A stretch of DNA of 64,000 nucleotides, from contig OU452236.1 of assembly GCA_911728455.2 (NCBI GenBank), forward strand, positions 14,061,838 to 14,125,837, written 5' to 3'. Shown here in pieces: positions 48,001 through 63,000 of this stretch. Position 1 is the first letter of the stretch. Each line of letters opens with the position of its first letter. This DNA comes from Marthasterias glacialis. Lineage: Eukaryota > Echinodermata > Asteroidea > Forcipulatida > Asteriidae. The notes beneath the pieces were generated by a model. That model did no database searches and had not been told where the DNA came from. It saw only the letters and a list, made by a program, of their open reading frames with translations. Made by a program: the position numbers and the translations under genes.

Positions 48001-51000
48001 CACCAGTGGTAACACCTGCAGTAGTTGTGTCAACGGCTGATGTTGATCTGGCTGCAGTGGTTACTCCAGCTGTTATGGTTACTTCTACAGTTGTTGGCTC
48101 AGCTGCAGTTGTATCGACACTGGTGGTCACACCGGCAGAATTTGTTTCAATGGTAGTTGTAGCTTTATCTACAGTCGTAACTCCAGCAGGAGTTGTTTCG
48201 GTAGTTGTTGCCTGAGCTGAAGTTGCCTCCGCACCAGTGGTAACACCTGCAGTAGTTGTGTCAACAGCTGATGTTGATTCGGCTGCAGTGCTTACTCCAG
48301 CTGTTGTGGTTACTTTTACAGTTGTAGGCTCAGCTGCAGTTGTAACTCCAGCAGGAGTTGTTGTTTCGGTAGTTGTTGCCTCAACTGAAGTTGTCTCCGC
48401 ACCAGTGGTAACACCTGCAGTAGTTGTGTCAACAGCTGGTGTTGATTCGGCTACAGTGCTTACTCCAGCTGTTGTGGTTACTTTTACAGTTGTAAGCTCA
48501 GCTGCAGTTGTATCCACACTGGTGGTCACACCTGCAGAAGTTGTTTCAATGGTAGTTGTAGCTTTATCTACAGTCGTAACTCCAGCAGGAGTTGTTTCGG
48601 TAGTTGTTGCCTGAGCTGAAGTTGCCTCCGCACCAGTGGTAACACCTGCAGTAGTTGTGTCAACAGCTGGTGTTGATTCGGCTGCAGTGCTTACTCCAGC
48701 TGTTGTGGTTACTTTTACAGTTGTAAGCTCAGCTGCAGTTGTATCCACACTGGTGGTCACACCTGCAGAAGTTGTTTCAACAGTAGTTGTAGTTTTATCT
48801 ACAGTCGTAACTCCAGCAGTAGTTGTTGTTTCGGTAGTTGTTGCCTGAGCTGAAGTTGTCTCTGCACCTGTGGTAACACCTGCAGTAAATGTGTGAACAG
48901 CTGACGTTGATTCGGCTGCAGTAGTTACTCCAGCTGTTGTGGTTACTTCTACAGTTGTTGGCTCAGCTGCAGTTGTATCCACACTGGTGGTCACGCTGGC
49001 AGAAGTTGTTTCAACAGTAGTTGTAGCTTCATCTACAGTCGTAACTCCAGTAGGAGTTGTTGTTTCGGTAGTTGTTGCCTGAGGTGAAGTTGTCTCCGCA
49101 GCAGTAGTAACAACTAAAGTAGTTGTGTCAACAGCTGATGTTGATTCGGCCGCAGTGGTTACTCCAGCCGTAGTGGTTACTTCTACAGTTGTTGGCTCAG
49201 CTGCAGTTGTATCCACACTGGTGGTCACGCCGGCAGAAGTTGTTTTAACAGTAGTTGTAGCTTTATCTACAGTCGTTACTCCAGCAGGAGTTGTTGTTTC
49301 GGTAGTTGTTGCCTGAGCTGAAGTTGTCTCCGCAGCAGTAGTAACAACTAAAGTAGTTGTGTCAACAGCTGATGTTGATTCGGCTGCAGTGCTTACTTCA
49401 GCTGTAGTGGTTACTGCTACAGTTGTTGGCTCAGCTGCAGTTGTATCCACACTGGTGGTCACACCGGCAGAAATTTTTTCAACGGTAGTTGTAGCTTTAT
49501 CTACAGTCGTAACTCCAGCAGTAGTTGTTGTTTCAGTAGTTGTTGCCTCAGCTGAAGTTGTCTCTGTACCAGTGGTAACACCTGCAGTAGTTGTGTCAAC
49601 AGCTGACGTTGATTCGGCTGCATAGCTTACTTCAGCTGCTTTGGTTACTTCTACAGTTGTTGGATCAGCTGCAGTTTTATCCACACTGGTGGTCACACCG
49701 GCAGAAATTGTTTCAACGGTAGTTGTAGCTTTATCTACAGTCGTAACTCCAGCAGGAGTTGTTTTGGTAGTTGTTGCCTGAGCTGAAGTTGCCTCCGCAC
49801 CAGTTGTAACACCTGCAGTAGTTGTGTCAACAGCTAATGTTGATTCGGCTGCAGTAGTTACTCCAGCTGTAGTGGTTGCTTCTACAGTTGTTGGCTCAGC
49901 TGCAGTTGTATCCACACTGGTGGTCACACCGGCAGAAGTAGTTTCAACGGTAGTTGTAGCTTTTTCTACAGTCGTAACTCCAGCAGGAGTTGTTGTTTCA
50001 GTAGTTGTTGCCTCAGCTGAAGTTGTCTCCGCAGCAGTAGTAACAACTAAAGTAGTTGTGTCACCAGCTGATGTTGATTCGGCTGCAGTGGTTACTCTAG
50101 CTGTTTTGGTTACACCTACAGTTATTGGCTCAGCTGCAGTTGTATCCACACTGGTGGTCACACCGGCAGAAGTTGTTTCAACAGTAGTTGTAGCTTCATC
50201 TACAGTCGTAACTCCAGTAGGAGTTTTTGTTTCGGTAGTTGTTGCCTCAGCTGAAGTTGTCTCCGCAGCAGTAGTAACAACTAAAGTAGTTGTGTCAACA
50301 GCTGATGTTGATTCGGCTGCAGTGGTTACTCCAGCCGTAGTGGTTACTTCTACAGTTGTTGGCTCAGCTGCAGTTGTATCCACATTGGTGGTCACACCTG
50401 CAGAAGTTGTTTCAACAGTAGTTGTAGTTTTATCTACAGTCGTAACTCCAGCAGGAGTTGTTTTTTCGGTAGTTGTTGCCTCAGCTGAAGTTGTCTCCGC
50501 AGCAGTAGTGACAACTAAAGTAGTTGTGTCAACAGCTGATGTTGATTCGGCTGCAGTGATTACTCCAGCTGTAGTGGTTACTGCTACAGTTGTTGGCTCA
50601 GCTGCAGTTGTATCCACACTGGTGGTCACGCCGGCAGAAGTTTTTTCAACAGCAGTTGTAGCTTTATCTATAGTCGTGACTCCAGCAAGATTTGTTGTTT
50701 CGGTAGTTGTTGCCTGAGCTGAAGTTGTCTCCGCACCAGTGGTAACACCTGCAGTAAATGTGTGAACAGCTGACGTTGATTCGGCTGCAGTAGTTACTCC
50801 AGCTGTTGTGGTTACTTCTACAGTTGTTGGCTCAGCTGCAGTTGTATCCACACTGGTGGTCACGCTGGCAGAAGTTGTTTCAACAGTAGTTGTAGCTTCA
50901 TCTACAGTCGTAACTCCAGTAGGAGTTGTTGTTTCGGTAGTTGTTGCCTCAGCTGAAGTTGTCTCCGCAGCAGTAGTAACAACTAAAGTAGTTGTGTCAA

Positions 51001-54000
51001 CAGCTGATGTTGATTCGGCTGCAGTGGTTACTCCAGCCGTAGTGGTTACTTCTACAGTTGTTGGCTCAGCTGCAGTTGTAACCACACTGGTGGTCACGCC
51101 GGCAGAAGTTGTTTCAACAGTAGTTGTAGCTTTATCTACAGTCGTTACTCCAGCAGGAGTTGTTGTTTCGGTAGTTGTTGCCTGAGCTGAAGTTGTCTCC
51201 GCAGCAGTAGTAACAACTAAAGTAGTTGTGTCAACAGCTGATGTTGATTCGGCTGCAGTGCTTACTTCAGCTGTAGTGGTTACTTTTAAAGTTGTTGGCT
51301 CAGCTGCAGTTGTATCCACACTGGTGGTCACACCGGCAGAAATTGTTTCAACGGTAGTTGTAGCTTTATCTACAGTCGTAACTCCAGCAGTAGTTGTTGT
51401 TTCAGTAGTTGTTGCCTCAGCTGAAGTTGTCTCCGTACCAGTGGTAACACCTGCAGTAGTTGTGTCAACAGCTGACGTTGATTCGGCTGCATAGCTTACT
51501 TTAGCTGCTTTGGTTACTTCTACAGTTGTTGGATCAGCTGCAATTTTATCCACACTGGTGGTCACACCGGCAGAAATTGTTTCAACGGTAGTTGTAGCTT
51601 TATCTACAGTCGTAACTCCAGCAGTAGTTGTTGTTTCAGTAGTTGTTGCCTCAGCTGAAGTTGTCTCCGCACCAGTTGTAACACCTGCAGTAGTTGTGTC
51701 AACAGCTAATGTTGATTCGGCTGCAGTAGTTACTCCAGCTGTAGTGTTTACTGCTACAGTTGTTGGCTCAGCTGCAGTTGTATCCACACTGGTGGTCACG
51801 CCGGCAGAAGTTGTTTCAACATTAGTTTTAGCTTGATCTATAGTCGTGAGTCCAGCAGGAGTTGTTGTTTCGGTAGTTGTTGCCTGAGGTGAAGTTGTCT
51901 CCGCACCAGTGGTAACACCTGCAGTAGTTGTGTGAACAGCTGACGTTGATTCGGCTGCAGTAGTTATTCCAGCTGTAGTGGTTACTTCTACAGTTGTTGG
52001 CTCAGCTGCAGTTGTATCCACACTGGTGGTCACACCGGCAAAAGTTGTTTCAACAGTAGTTGTAGCTTCATCTACAGTCGTTACTCCAGCAGGAGTTGTT
52101 TTTTCGGTAGTTGTTGCCTCAGCTGAAGTTGTCTCCGCAGCAGTAGTAACAACTAAAGTAGTTGTGTCAACAGCTGATGTTGATTCAGCTGCAGTGGTTA
52201 CTCCAGCTGTAGTGGTTACTTTTACAGTTGTAAGCTCAGCTGCAGTTGTATCCACACTGGTGGTCACACCTGCAGAAGTTGTTTCAACAGTAGTTGTAGT
52301 TTTATCTACAGTCGTAACTCCAGCAGGAGTTGTTTTTTCGGTAGTTGTTGCCTCAGCTGAAGTTGTCTCCGCAGCAGTAGTAACAACTAAAGTAGTTGTG
52401 TCAACAGCTGATGTTGATTCGGCTGCAGTGGTTGCTCCAGCTGTAGTGGTTACTGCTACAGTTGTTGGCTCAGCTGCAGTTGTATCCACACTGGTGGTAA
52501 CGCCGGCAGAAGTTTTTTCAACAGCAGTTGTAGCTTTATCTATAGTCGTGACTCCAGCAAGATTTGTTGTTTCGGTAGTTGTTGCCTCAGCTGAAGTTGT
52601 CTCCGCACCAGTGGTAACACCTGCAGTAAATGTGTGAACAGCTGACGTTGATTCGGCTTCAGTAGTTACTCCAGCTGTTGTGGTTACTTCTACAGTTGTT
52701 GGCTCAGCTGCAGTTGTATCCACACTGGTGGTCACGCCGGCAGAAGTTGTTTCAACAGTAGTTGTAGCTTCATCTACAGTCGTAACTCCAGTAGGAGTTG
52801 TTGTTTCGGTAGTTGTTGCCTCAGCTGAAGTTGTCTCCGCAGCAGTAGTAACAACTAAAGTAGTTGTGTCAACAGCTGATGTTGATTCGGCTGCAGTGGT
52901 TACTCCAGCCGTAGTGGTTACTTCTACAGTTGTTGGCTCAGCTGCAGTTGTATCCACATTGGTGGTCACACCTGCAGAAGTTGTTTCAACAGTAGTTGTA
53001 GTTTTATCTACAGTCGTAACTCCAGCAGGAGTTGTTTTTTCGGTAGTTGTTGCCTCAGCTGAAGTTGTCTCCGCAGCAGTAGTGACAACTAAAGTAGTTG
53101 TGTCAACAGCTGATGTTGATTCGGCTGCAGTGATTACTCCAGCTGTAGTGGTTACTGCTACAGTTGTTGGCTCAGCTGCAGTTGTATCCACACTGGTGGT
53201 CACGCCGGCAGAAGTTTTTTCAACAGCAGTTGTAGCTTCATCTATAGTCGTGACTCCAGCAAGATTTGTTGTTTCGGTAGTTGTTGCCTGAGCTGAAGTT
53301 GTCTCCGCACCAGTGGTAACACCTGCAGTAAATGTGTGAACAGCTGACGTTGATTCGGCTGCAGTAGTTACTCCAGCTGTTGTGGTTACTTCTACAGTTG
53401 TTGGCTCAGCTGCAGTTGTATCCACACTGGTGGTCACGCTGGCAGAAGTTGTTTCAACAGTAGTTGTAGCTTCATCTACAGTCGTAACTCCAGTAGGAGT
53501 TGTTGTTTCGGTAGTTGTTGCCTCAGCTGAAGTTGTCTCCGCAGCAGTAGTAACAACTAAAGTAGTTGTGTCAACAGCTGATGTTGATTCGGCTGCAGTG
53601 GTTACTCCAGCCGTAGTGGTTACTTCTACAGTTGTTGGCTCAGCTGCAGTTGTAACCACACTGGTGGTCACGCCGGCAGAAGTTGTTTCAACGGTAGTTG
53701 TAGCTTTATCTACAGTCGTTACTCCAGCAGGAGTTGTTGTTTCGGTAGTTGTTGCCTGAGCTGAAGTTGTCTCCGCAGCAGTAGTAACAACTAAAGTAGT
53801 TGTGTCAACAGCTGATGTTGATTCGGCTGCAGTGCTTACTTCAGCTGTTGTGGTTACTTTTAAAGTTGTTGGCTCAGCTGCAGTTGTATCCACACTGGTG
53901 GTCACACCGGCAGAAATTGTTTCAACGGTAGTTGTAGCTTTATCTACAGTCGTAACTCCAGCAGTAGTTGTTGTTTCGGTAGTTGTTGCCTCAGCTGAAG

Positions 54001-57000
54001 TTGTCTCCGCAGCAGTAGTAACAACTAAAGTAGTTGTGTCAACAGCTGATGTTGATTCGGCTGCAGTGGTTACTCCAGCCGTAGTGGTTACTTCTACAGT
54101 TGTTGGCTCAGCTGCAGTTGTATCCACATTGGTGGTCACACCTGCAGAAGTTGTTTCAACAGTAGTTGTAGTTTTATCTACAGTCGTAACTCCAGCAGGA
54201 GTTGTTTTTTCGGTAGTTGTTGCCTCAGCTGAAGTTGTCTCCGCAGCAGTAGTGACAACTAAAGTAGTTGTGTCAACAGCTGATGTTGATTCGGCTGCAG
54301 TGATTACTCCAGCTGTAGTGGTTACTGCTACAGTTGTTGGCTCAGCTGCAGTTGTATCCACACTGGTGGTCACGCCGGCAGAAGTTTTTTCAACAGCAGT
54401 TGTAGCTTTATCTATAGTCGTGACTCCAGCAAGATTTGTTGTTTCGGTAGTTGTTGCCTGAGCTGAAGTTGTCTCCGCACCAGTGGTAACACCTGCAGTA
54501 AATGTGTGAACAGCTGACGTTGATTCGGCTGCAGTAGTTACTCCAGCTGTTGTGGTTACTTCTACAGTTGTTGGCTCAGCTGCAGTTGTATCCACACTGG
54601 TGGTCACGCTGGCAGAAGTTGTTTCAACAGTAGTTGTAGCTTCATCTACAGTCGTAACTCCAGTAGGAGTTGTTGTTTCGGTAGTTGTTGCCTCAGCTGA
54701 AGTTGTCTCCGCAGCAGTAGTAACAACTAAAGTAGTTGTGTCAACAGCTGATGTTGATTCGGCTGCAGTGGTTACTCCAGCCGTAGTGGTTACTTTTACA
54801 GTTGTTGGCTCAGCTGCAGTTGTAACCACACTGGTGGTCACGCCGGCAGAAGTTGTTTCAACAGTAGTTGTAGCTTTATCTACAGTCGTTACTCCAGCAG
54901 GAGTTGTTGTTTCGGTAGTTGTTGCCTGAGCTGAAGTTGTCTCCGCAGCAGTAGTAACAACTAAAGTAGTTGTGTCAACAGCTGATGTTGATTCGGCTGC
55001 AGTGCTTACTTCAGCTGTAGTGGTTACTGCTACAGTTGTTGGCTCAGCTGCAGTTGTATCCACACTGGTGGTCACACCGGCAGAAATTGTTTCAACGGTA
55101 GTTGTAGCTTTATCTACAGTCGTAACTCCAGCAGTAGTTGTTGTTTCAGTAGTTGTTGCCTCAGCTGAAGTTGTCTCCGTACCAGTGGTAACACCTGCAG
55201 TAGTTGTGTCAACAGCTGACGTTGATTCGGCTGCATAGCTTACTTTAGCTGCTTTGGTTACTTCTACAGTTGTTGGATCAGCTGCAATTTTATCCACACT
55301 GGTGGTCACACCGGCAGAAATTGTTTCAACGGTAGTTGTAGCTTTATCTACAGTCGTAACTCCAGCAGTAGTTGTTGTTTCAGTAGTTGTTGCCTCAGCT
55401 GAAGTTGTCTCCGCACCAGTTGTAACACCTGCAGTAGTTGTGTCAACAGCTAATGTTGATTCGGCTGCAGTAGTTACTCCAGCTGTAGTGTTTACTGCTA
55501 CAGTTGTTGGCTCAGCTGCAGTTGTATCCACACTGGTGGTCACACCGGCAAAAGTTGTTTCAACAGTAGTTGTAGCTTCATCTACAGTCGTTACTCCAGC
55601 AGGAGTTGTTGTTTCGGTAGTTGTTGCCTCAGCTGAAGTTGTCTCCGCAACAGTGGTAACACCTGGTGTAGTTGTATGAACAGCTGACGTTGATTCGGCT
55701 GCAGTACTTATTCCAGCTTCAGTGGTTACTTCTACAGTTGTTGGCTCAGCTGCAGTTGTATCCACACTGTTGGTCACACCGGCAGAAGTTGTTTCAACAG
55801 TAGTTGAATCTTTATCTACAGTCGTTGGTCCAGCAGTAGTTGTTGTTTCGGTAGTTGTTGCCTCAGCAGAAGTTGTCTCAATACCAGTGGTAACACCTGC
55901 AGTAGTTGTGTCAACAGCTGATGTTGATTCGGATGCAGTAGTTACTCCAGCTGTAGTGGTTACTTCTACAGTTGTTGGTTCAGCTGCAGTTGTATCCACA
56001 CTGGTGGTCACACCGGCAGAAATTGTTTCAACGGTAGTTGTAGCCTTATCTACAGTCGTAACTCCAGTAGGAGTTGTTTCGGTAGTTGTTGCCTGAGCTG
56101 AAGTTGTCTCCGTACCAGTGGTAACACCTGCAGTAGTTGTGCCAACAGCTGATGTTGATTCGGCTGCAGGAGTTACTCCAGCTGTAGTGGTGACTTCTAC
56201 AGTTGTTGGCTCAGCTGCAGTTGTATCCACACTGGTGGTCACACCTGCAGAAGTTGTTTCAACAGTAGTTGTAGTTTTATCTACAGTCGTAACTCCGGCG
56301 GGAGTTGTTGTTTCGGTAGTTGTTGCCTCAGCTGAAGTTGTCTCCGTACCAGTGGTAACACCTGCAGTAGTTGTGTCAACAGCTGATGTTGATTCGGCTG
56401 CAGTAGTTACTCCAGCTGTAGTGGTGACTTCTACAGTTGTTGGCTCAGCTGCAGTTGTATCCACACTGGTGGTCACGCCGGCAGAAGTTGTTTCAACATT
56501 AGTTGTAGCTTTATCTACAGTCGTAACTCCGGCGGGAGTTGTTGTTTCGGTAGATGTTGCCTGAGCTGAAGTTGTCTCCGCACCAGTAGTAACAACTAAA
56601 GTAGGTGTGTCAACAGCTGGTGTTGATTCGATTGCAGTGCTTACTCCAGCTGCTGTTGTTACTTCTACAGTTGTTGGCTCAGCTGCAGTTGTATCCACAC
56701 CGGTGGTCACACCGGCAGAAATTGTTTCAACGGTAGTTGTAGCCTTATCTACAGTCGTAACTCCAGCAGGAGTTGTTTCGGTAGTTGTTGCCTGAGCTGA
56801 AGTTGTCTCCGTACCAGTGGTAACACCTGCAGTAGTTGTGTCAACAGCTGATGTTGATTCGGCTGCAGTAGTTACTCCAGCTGTAGTGGTGACTTCTACA
56901 GTTGTTGGCTCAGCTGCAGTTGTATCCACACTGGTGGTCACACCTGCAGAAGTTGTTTCAACAGTAGTTGTAGTTTTATCTACAGTCGTAACTCCAGCAG

Positions 57001-60000
57001 GAGTTGTTTCGGTAGTTGTTGCCTCAGCTGAAGTTGTCTCCGCAGCAGTAGTAACAACTAAAGTAGTTGTGTCAACAGCTGATGTTGATTCGGCTGCAGT
57101 GGTTACTCCAGCTGTAGTGGTTACTTCTACAGTTGTTGGCTCAGCTGCAGTTGTATCCACACTGGTGGTCGCGCCGGCAGAAGTTGTTTCAACAGTAGTT
57201 GTAGCTTTATCTATAGTCGTGACTCCAGCAGGAGTTGTTGTTTCGGGAGTTGTTGCCTCAGCAGAAGTTGTCTCCGTACCAGTGGTAACACCTGCAGTAG
57301 TTGTGTCAACAGCTGATGTTGATTCGGATGCAGTAGTTACTCCAGCTGTAGTGGTTACTTCTACAGTTGTTGGTTCAGCTGCAGTTGTATCCACACTGGT
57401 GGTAACACCGGCAGAAGTCGTTTCAATCGTAGTTGTAGCTTTATCTATAGTCGTGACTCCAGCAGAAGTTGTTTCGGTAGTTGTTGCCTGAGCTGAAGTT
57501 GCCTCCGCACCAGTGGTAACACCTGCAGTAGTTGTGTCAACAGCTAATGTTGATTCGGCTACAATGCTTACTCCAGCTGTTGTGGTTACTTTTACAGTTG
57601 TTGGCTCAGCTGCAGTTGTATCCACACTGTTGGTCACACCGGCAGAAGTTGTTTCAACAGTAGTTGAATCGTTATCTACAGTCGTTGGTCCAGCAGTAGT
57701 TGTTGTTTCGGTAGTTGTTGCCTCAGCAGAAGTTGTCTCAATACCAGTGGTAACACCTGCAGTAGTTGTGTCAACAGCTGATGTTGATTCGGCTGCAGTA
57801 GTTACTCCAGCTGTAGTGGTTACTTCTACAGTTGTTGTCTCAGCTGCAGTTGTATCCACACTGGTGGTCACACCGGCAGAAATTGTTTCAACGGTAGTTG
57901 TAGCCTTATCTACAGTCGTAACTCCAGTAGGAGTTGTTTCGGTAGTTGTTGCCTGAGCTGAAGTTGTCTCCGTACCAGTGGTAACACCTGCAGTAGTTGT
58001 GTCAACAGCTGATGTTGATTCGGCTGCAGTAGTTACTCCAGCTGTAGTGGTGACTTCTACAGTTGTTGGCTCAGCTGCAGTTGTATCCACACTAGTGGTC
58101 ACACCTGCAGAAGTTGTTTCAACAGTAGTTGTAGTTTTATCTATAGTCGTAACTCCGGCGGGAGTTGTTTCGGTAGATGTTGCCTGAGCTGAAGTTGTCT
58201 CCGCACCAGTAGTAACAACTAAAGTAGGTGTGTCAACAGCTGGTGTTGATTCGATTGCAGTGCTTACTCCAGCTGCTGTTGTTACTTCTACAGTTGTTGG
58301 CTCAGCTGCAGTTGTATCCACACCGGTGGTCACACCGGCAGAAATTGTTTCAAGGGTAGTTGTAGTCTTATCTACAGTCGTAACTCCAGCAGGAGTTGTT
58401 TCGGTAGTTGTTGCCTGAGCTGAGGTTGTCTCCGTACCAGTGGTAACACCTGCAGTAGTTGTGTCAACAGCTGATGTTGATTCGGCTGCAGTAGTTACTC
58501 CAGCTGTAGTGGTGACTTCTACAGTTGTTGGCTCAGCTGCAGTTGTATCCACACTGGTGGTCACACCTGCAGAAGTTGTTTCAACAGTAGTTGTAGTTTT
58601 ATCTACAGTCGTAACTCCAGCAGGAGTTGTTTCGGTAGTTGTTGCCTCAGCTGAAGTTGTCTCCGCAGCAGTAGTAACAACTAAAGTAGTTGTGTCAACA
58701 GCTGATGTTGATTCGGCTGCAGTGGTGACTCCAGCTGTAGTGGTTACTTCTACAGTTGTTGGCTCAGCTGCAGTTGTATCCACACTGGTGGTCGCGCCGG
58801 CAGAAGTTGTTTCAACAGTAGTTGTAGCTTTATCTATAGTCGTGACTCCAGCAAGAGTTGTTGTTTCGGGAGTTGTTGCCTCAGCAGAAGTTGTCTCCGT
58901 ACCAGTGGTAACACCTGCAGTAGTTGTGTCAACAGCTGATGTTGATTCGGATGCAGTAGTTACTCCAGCTGTAGTGGTTACTTCTACAGTTGTTGGTTCA
59001 GCTGCAGTTGTATCCACACTGGTGGTAACACCGGCAGAAGTCGTTTCAATCGTAGTTGTAGCTTTATCTATAGTCGTGACTCCAGCAGGAGTTGTTTCGG
59101 TAGTTGTTGCCTGAGCTGAAGTTGCCTCCGCACCAGTGGTAACACCTGCAGTAGTTGTGTCAACAGCTAATGTTGATTCGGCTACAGTGCTTACTCCAGC
59201 TGTTGTGGTTACTTTTACAGTTGTTGGCTCAGCTGCAGTTGTATCCACACTGGTGGTCACACCTGCAGAAGTTGTTTCAACAGTAGTTGTAGCTTTCTCT
59301 ACAGTCGTAACTCCAGCAGGAGTTGTTGTTTCGGTAGTTGTTGCCTCAGCTGAAGTTGTCTCCGCAGCAGTAGTAACAACTAAAGTAGTTGTGTCAACAG
59401 CTGATGTTGATTCGGCAGCAGTGGTTACTCCAGCTGTAGTGGTTACTTCTACAGTTGTTGGCTCAGCTGCAGTTGTATCCACACTGGTGGTCGCGCCGGC
59501 AGAAGTTGTTTTAACAGTAGTTTTAGCTTTATCTATAGTCGTGACTCCAGCAGGAGTTGTTGTTTCGGTAGTTGTTGCCTCAGCTGAAGTTGTCTCCATA
59601 CCAGTGGTAACACCTGCAGTAGTTGTGTCAACAGCTGATGTTGATTCGGCTGCAGTAGTTACTCCAGCTGTAGTGGTGACTTCTACAGTTGTTGGCTCAG
59701 CTGCAGTTGTATCCACACTGGTGGTAACACCTGCAGAAGTTGTTTCAACAGTAGTTGTAGTTTTATCTACAGTCGTAACTCCAGCAGGAGTTGTTTTGGT
59801 AGTTGTTGCCTCAGCTGAAGTTGTCTCCGCAGCAGTAGTAACAACTAAAGTAGTTGTGTCAACAGCTGATGTTGATTCGGCTGCTGTGGTTACTCCAGCT
59901 GTAGTGGTTACTTCTACAGTTGTTGGCACAGCTGCAGTTGTATCCACACTTGTGGTGACATGGGCAGAAGTTGTTTCAAAGGTAGTTGTAGCTTTATCTA

Positions 60001-63000
60001 CAGTCGTGACTCCGGAAGGAGTTGTTGTTTCGGTAGTTGTTGCCTGAGATAAAGTTGTCTCCGCTGCAGTGGTAACAACTAAAGTAGTTGTGTCAACAGC
60101 TGATGTTGATTCGGCTGCAGTGGTTACTCCATCTACTGTGGTTACTTCTACAGTTGTTGGCTCAGCTGCAGTTGTATCCACACTGGTGGTCGCGCCGGCA
60201 GAAGTTGTTTTAACAGTAGTTGTAGCTTTATCTATAGTCGTGACTCCAGCAGGAGTTGTTGTTTCGGTAGTTGTTGCCTCAGCTGAAGTTGTCTCCGTAC
60301 CAGTGGTAACACCTGCAGTAGTTGTGTCAAGAGCTGATGTTGATTCGGCTGCAGTAGTTACTCCAGCTGTAGTGGTGACTTCTACAGTTGTTGGCTCAGC
60401 TGCAGTTGTATCCACACTGGTGGTCACGCCGGCAGAAGTTGTTTCAACAGTAGTTGTAGCTTTATCTACAGTCGTAACTCCGGCGGGAGTTGTTGTTTCG
60501 GTAGATGTTGCCTGAGCTGAAGTTGTCTTCGCACCAGTAGTAACAACTAAAGTAGGTGTGTCAACAGCTGGTGTTGATTCGATTGCAGTGCTTACTCCAG
60601 CTGCTGTTGTTACTTCTACAGTTGTTGGCTCAGCTGCAGTTGTATCCACACTGGTGGTCACACCGGCAGAAATTGTTTCGACGGTAGTTGTAGCCTTATC
60701 TACAGTCGTAACTCCAGCAGGAGTTGTTTCGGTAGTTGTTGCCTGAGCTGAAGTTGTCTCCGTACCAGTGGTAACACCTGCAGTAGTTGTGTCAACAGCT
60801 GATGTTGATTCGGCTGCAGTAGTTACTCCAGCTGTAGTGGTGACTTCTACAGTTGTTGGCTCAGCTGCAGTTGTATCCACACTGGTGGTCACACCTGCAG
60901 AAGTTGTTTCAACAGTAGTTGTAGTTTTATCTACAGTCGTAACTCCAGCAGGAGTTGTTTTGGTAGTTGTTGCCTCAGCTGAAGTTGTCTCCGCAGCAGT
61001 AGTAACAACTAAAGTAGTTGTGTCAACAGCTGATGTTGATTCGGCTGCTGTGGTTACTCCAGCTGTAGTGGTTACTTCTACAGTTGTTGTCTCAGCTGCA
61101 GTTGTATCCACACTGGTGGTCGCGCCGGCAGAAGTTGTTTCAACAGTAGTTGTAGCTTTATCTATAGTCGTGACTCCAGCAGGAGTTGTTGTTTCGGGAG
61201 TTGTTGCCTCAGCAGAAGTTGTCTCCGTACCAGTGGTAACACCTGCAGTAGTTGTGTCAACAGCTGATGTTGATTCGGATGCAGTAGTTACTCCAGCTGT
61301 AGTGGTTACTTGTACAGTTGTTGGTTCAGCTGCAGTTGTATCCACACTGGTGGTAACACCGGCAGAAGTCGTTTCAATCGTAGTTGTAGCTTTATCTATA
61401 GTCGTGACTCCAGCAGGAGTTGTTTTGGTAGTTGTTGCCTGAGCTGAAGTTGCCTCCGCACCAGTGGTAACACCTGCAGTAGTTGTGTCAACAGCTAATG
61501 TTGATTCGGCTACAGTGCTTACTCCTGCTGTAGTGGTTACTTCTACAGTTGTTGGCACAGCTGCAGTTGTATCCACACTTGTGGTCACATGGGCAGAAGT
61601 TGTTTCAAAGGTAGTTGTAGCTTTATCTACAGTCGTGACTCCGGAAGGAGTTGTTGTTTCGGTAGTTGTTGCCTGAGATGAAGTTGTCTCCGCTGCAGTG
61701 GTAACAACTAAAGTAGTTGTGTCAACAGCTGATGTTGATTCGGCTGCAGTGGTTACTCCATCTACTGTGGTCACTTCTACAGTTGTTGGCTCAGCTGCAG
61801 TTGTATCCACACTGGTGGTCACATCGGTAGAAGTTGTTTCAACGGTAGTTGTAGCTTTATCCACAGTCGTAACTCCTGCAGGAGTTGTTGTTTCGGTAGT
61901 TGTTGCCTGAGCTGAAGTTGTCTCCGCAGCAGTAGAAACAACTAAAGTAGTTGTGTCTACAGCTGATGTTGATTCGGCTGCAGTGGTTACTCCAGCTGTT
62001 GTGGTAACATCTACAGTTGTTGGCTCAGCTGCAGTTGTATCCACACTGGTGGTCACACCGGCAGAAGTAGTTTCAACGGTAGTTGTAGCTTTATCTACAG
62101 TCGTAACTCCAGCAGGAGTTGTTGTTTCAGTAGTTGTTGCCTTAGGTGAAGTTGTCTCCGTACCAGTGGTAACACCTGCAGTAGTTGTGTCAACAGCTGA
62201 TGTTGACTCGGCATCAGTAGTTACTCTAGCTGTAGTGGTTACTTCTACAGTTGTTGTCTCAGCTGCAGTTGTATCCACACTGGTGGTCACGCCGGCAGAA
62301 GTTGTTTCAACAGTAGTTGTAGCTTTATCTATTGTCGTGACTCCAGCAGGAGTTGTTGTTTCGGTAGTTGTTGCCTGAGGTGAAGTAGTCTCCGCACCAG
62401 TGGTAACACCTGCAGTAGTTGTGTGAACAGCTGACGTTGATTCGGCTGCAGTAGTTATTCCAGCTGTAGTGGTTACGTCTACAGTTGTTGGCTCAGCTGC
62501 TGGTGTATCCACACTGTTGGTCACACCGGCAGAACTTGTTTCAACACTAGTTGAATCTTTATCTACAGTCGTTGGTCCAGCAGTAGTTGTTAATTCGGTA
62601 TTTGTTGCCTGAGCTGAAGTTGTCCCCGTACCAGTGGTAACACCTGCAGTAGTTTTGTCAACAGCTGATGTTGATTCGGCTGTAGTGGTTACTTCTACAG
62701 TTGTTGGCTCAGCTGCAGTTGTATCCACACTGGTGGTCACACCGGCAGTCACACCGGCAGAAGTTGTTTCAATGGTAGTTGTAGCTTTATCTACAGTCGT
62801 CACTAAAGCAGGAGTTGTTGTTGCGGTAGTTGTTGCCTGAGCTGAAGTTGTCTCCACACCAGTGGTAACAACTAAAGTAGTTGTGTCAACAGCTGCTGTT
62901 GATTCGGCTGCAGTGGTTACTCCAGCTGTTGTGGTTACTTCTGCAGTTGTTGGCTCAGCTGCAGTTGTATCCACACTGGTGGTAATACCTGCAGTAGTTT

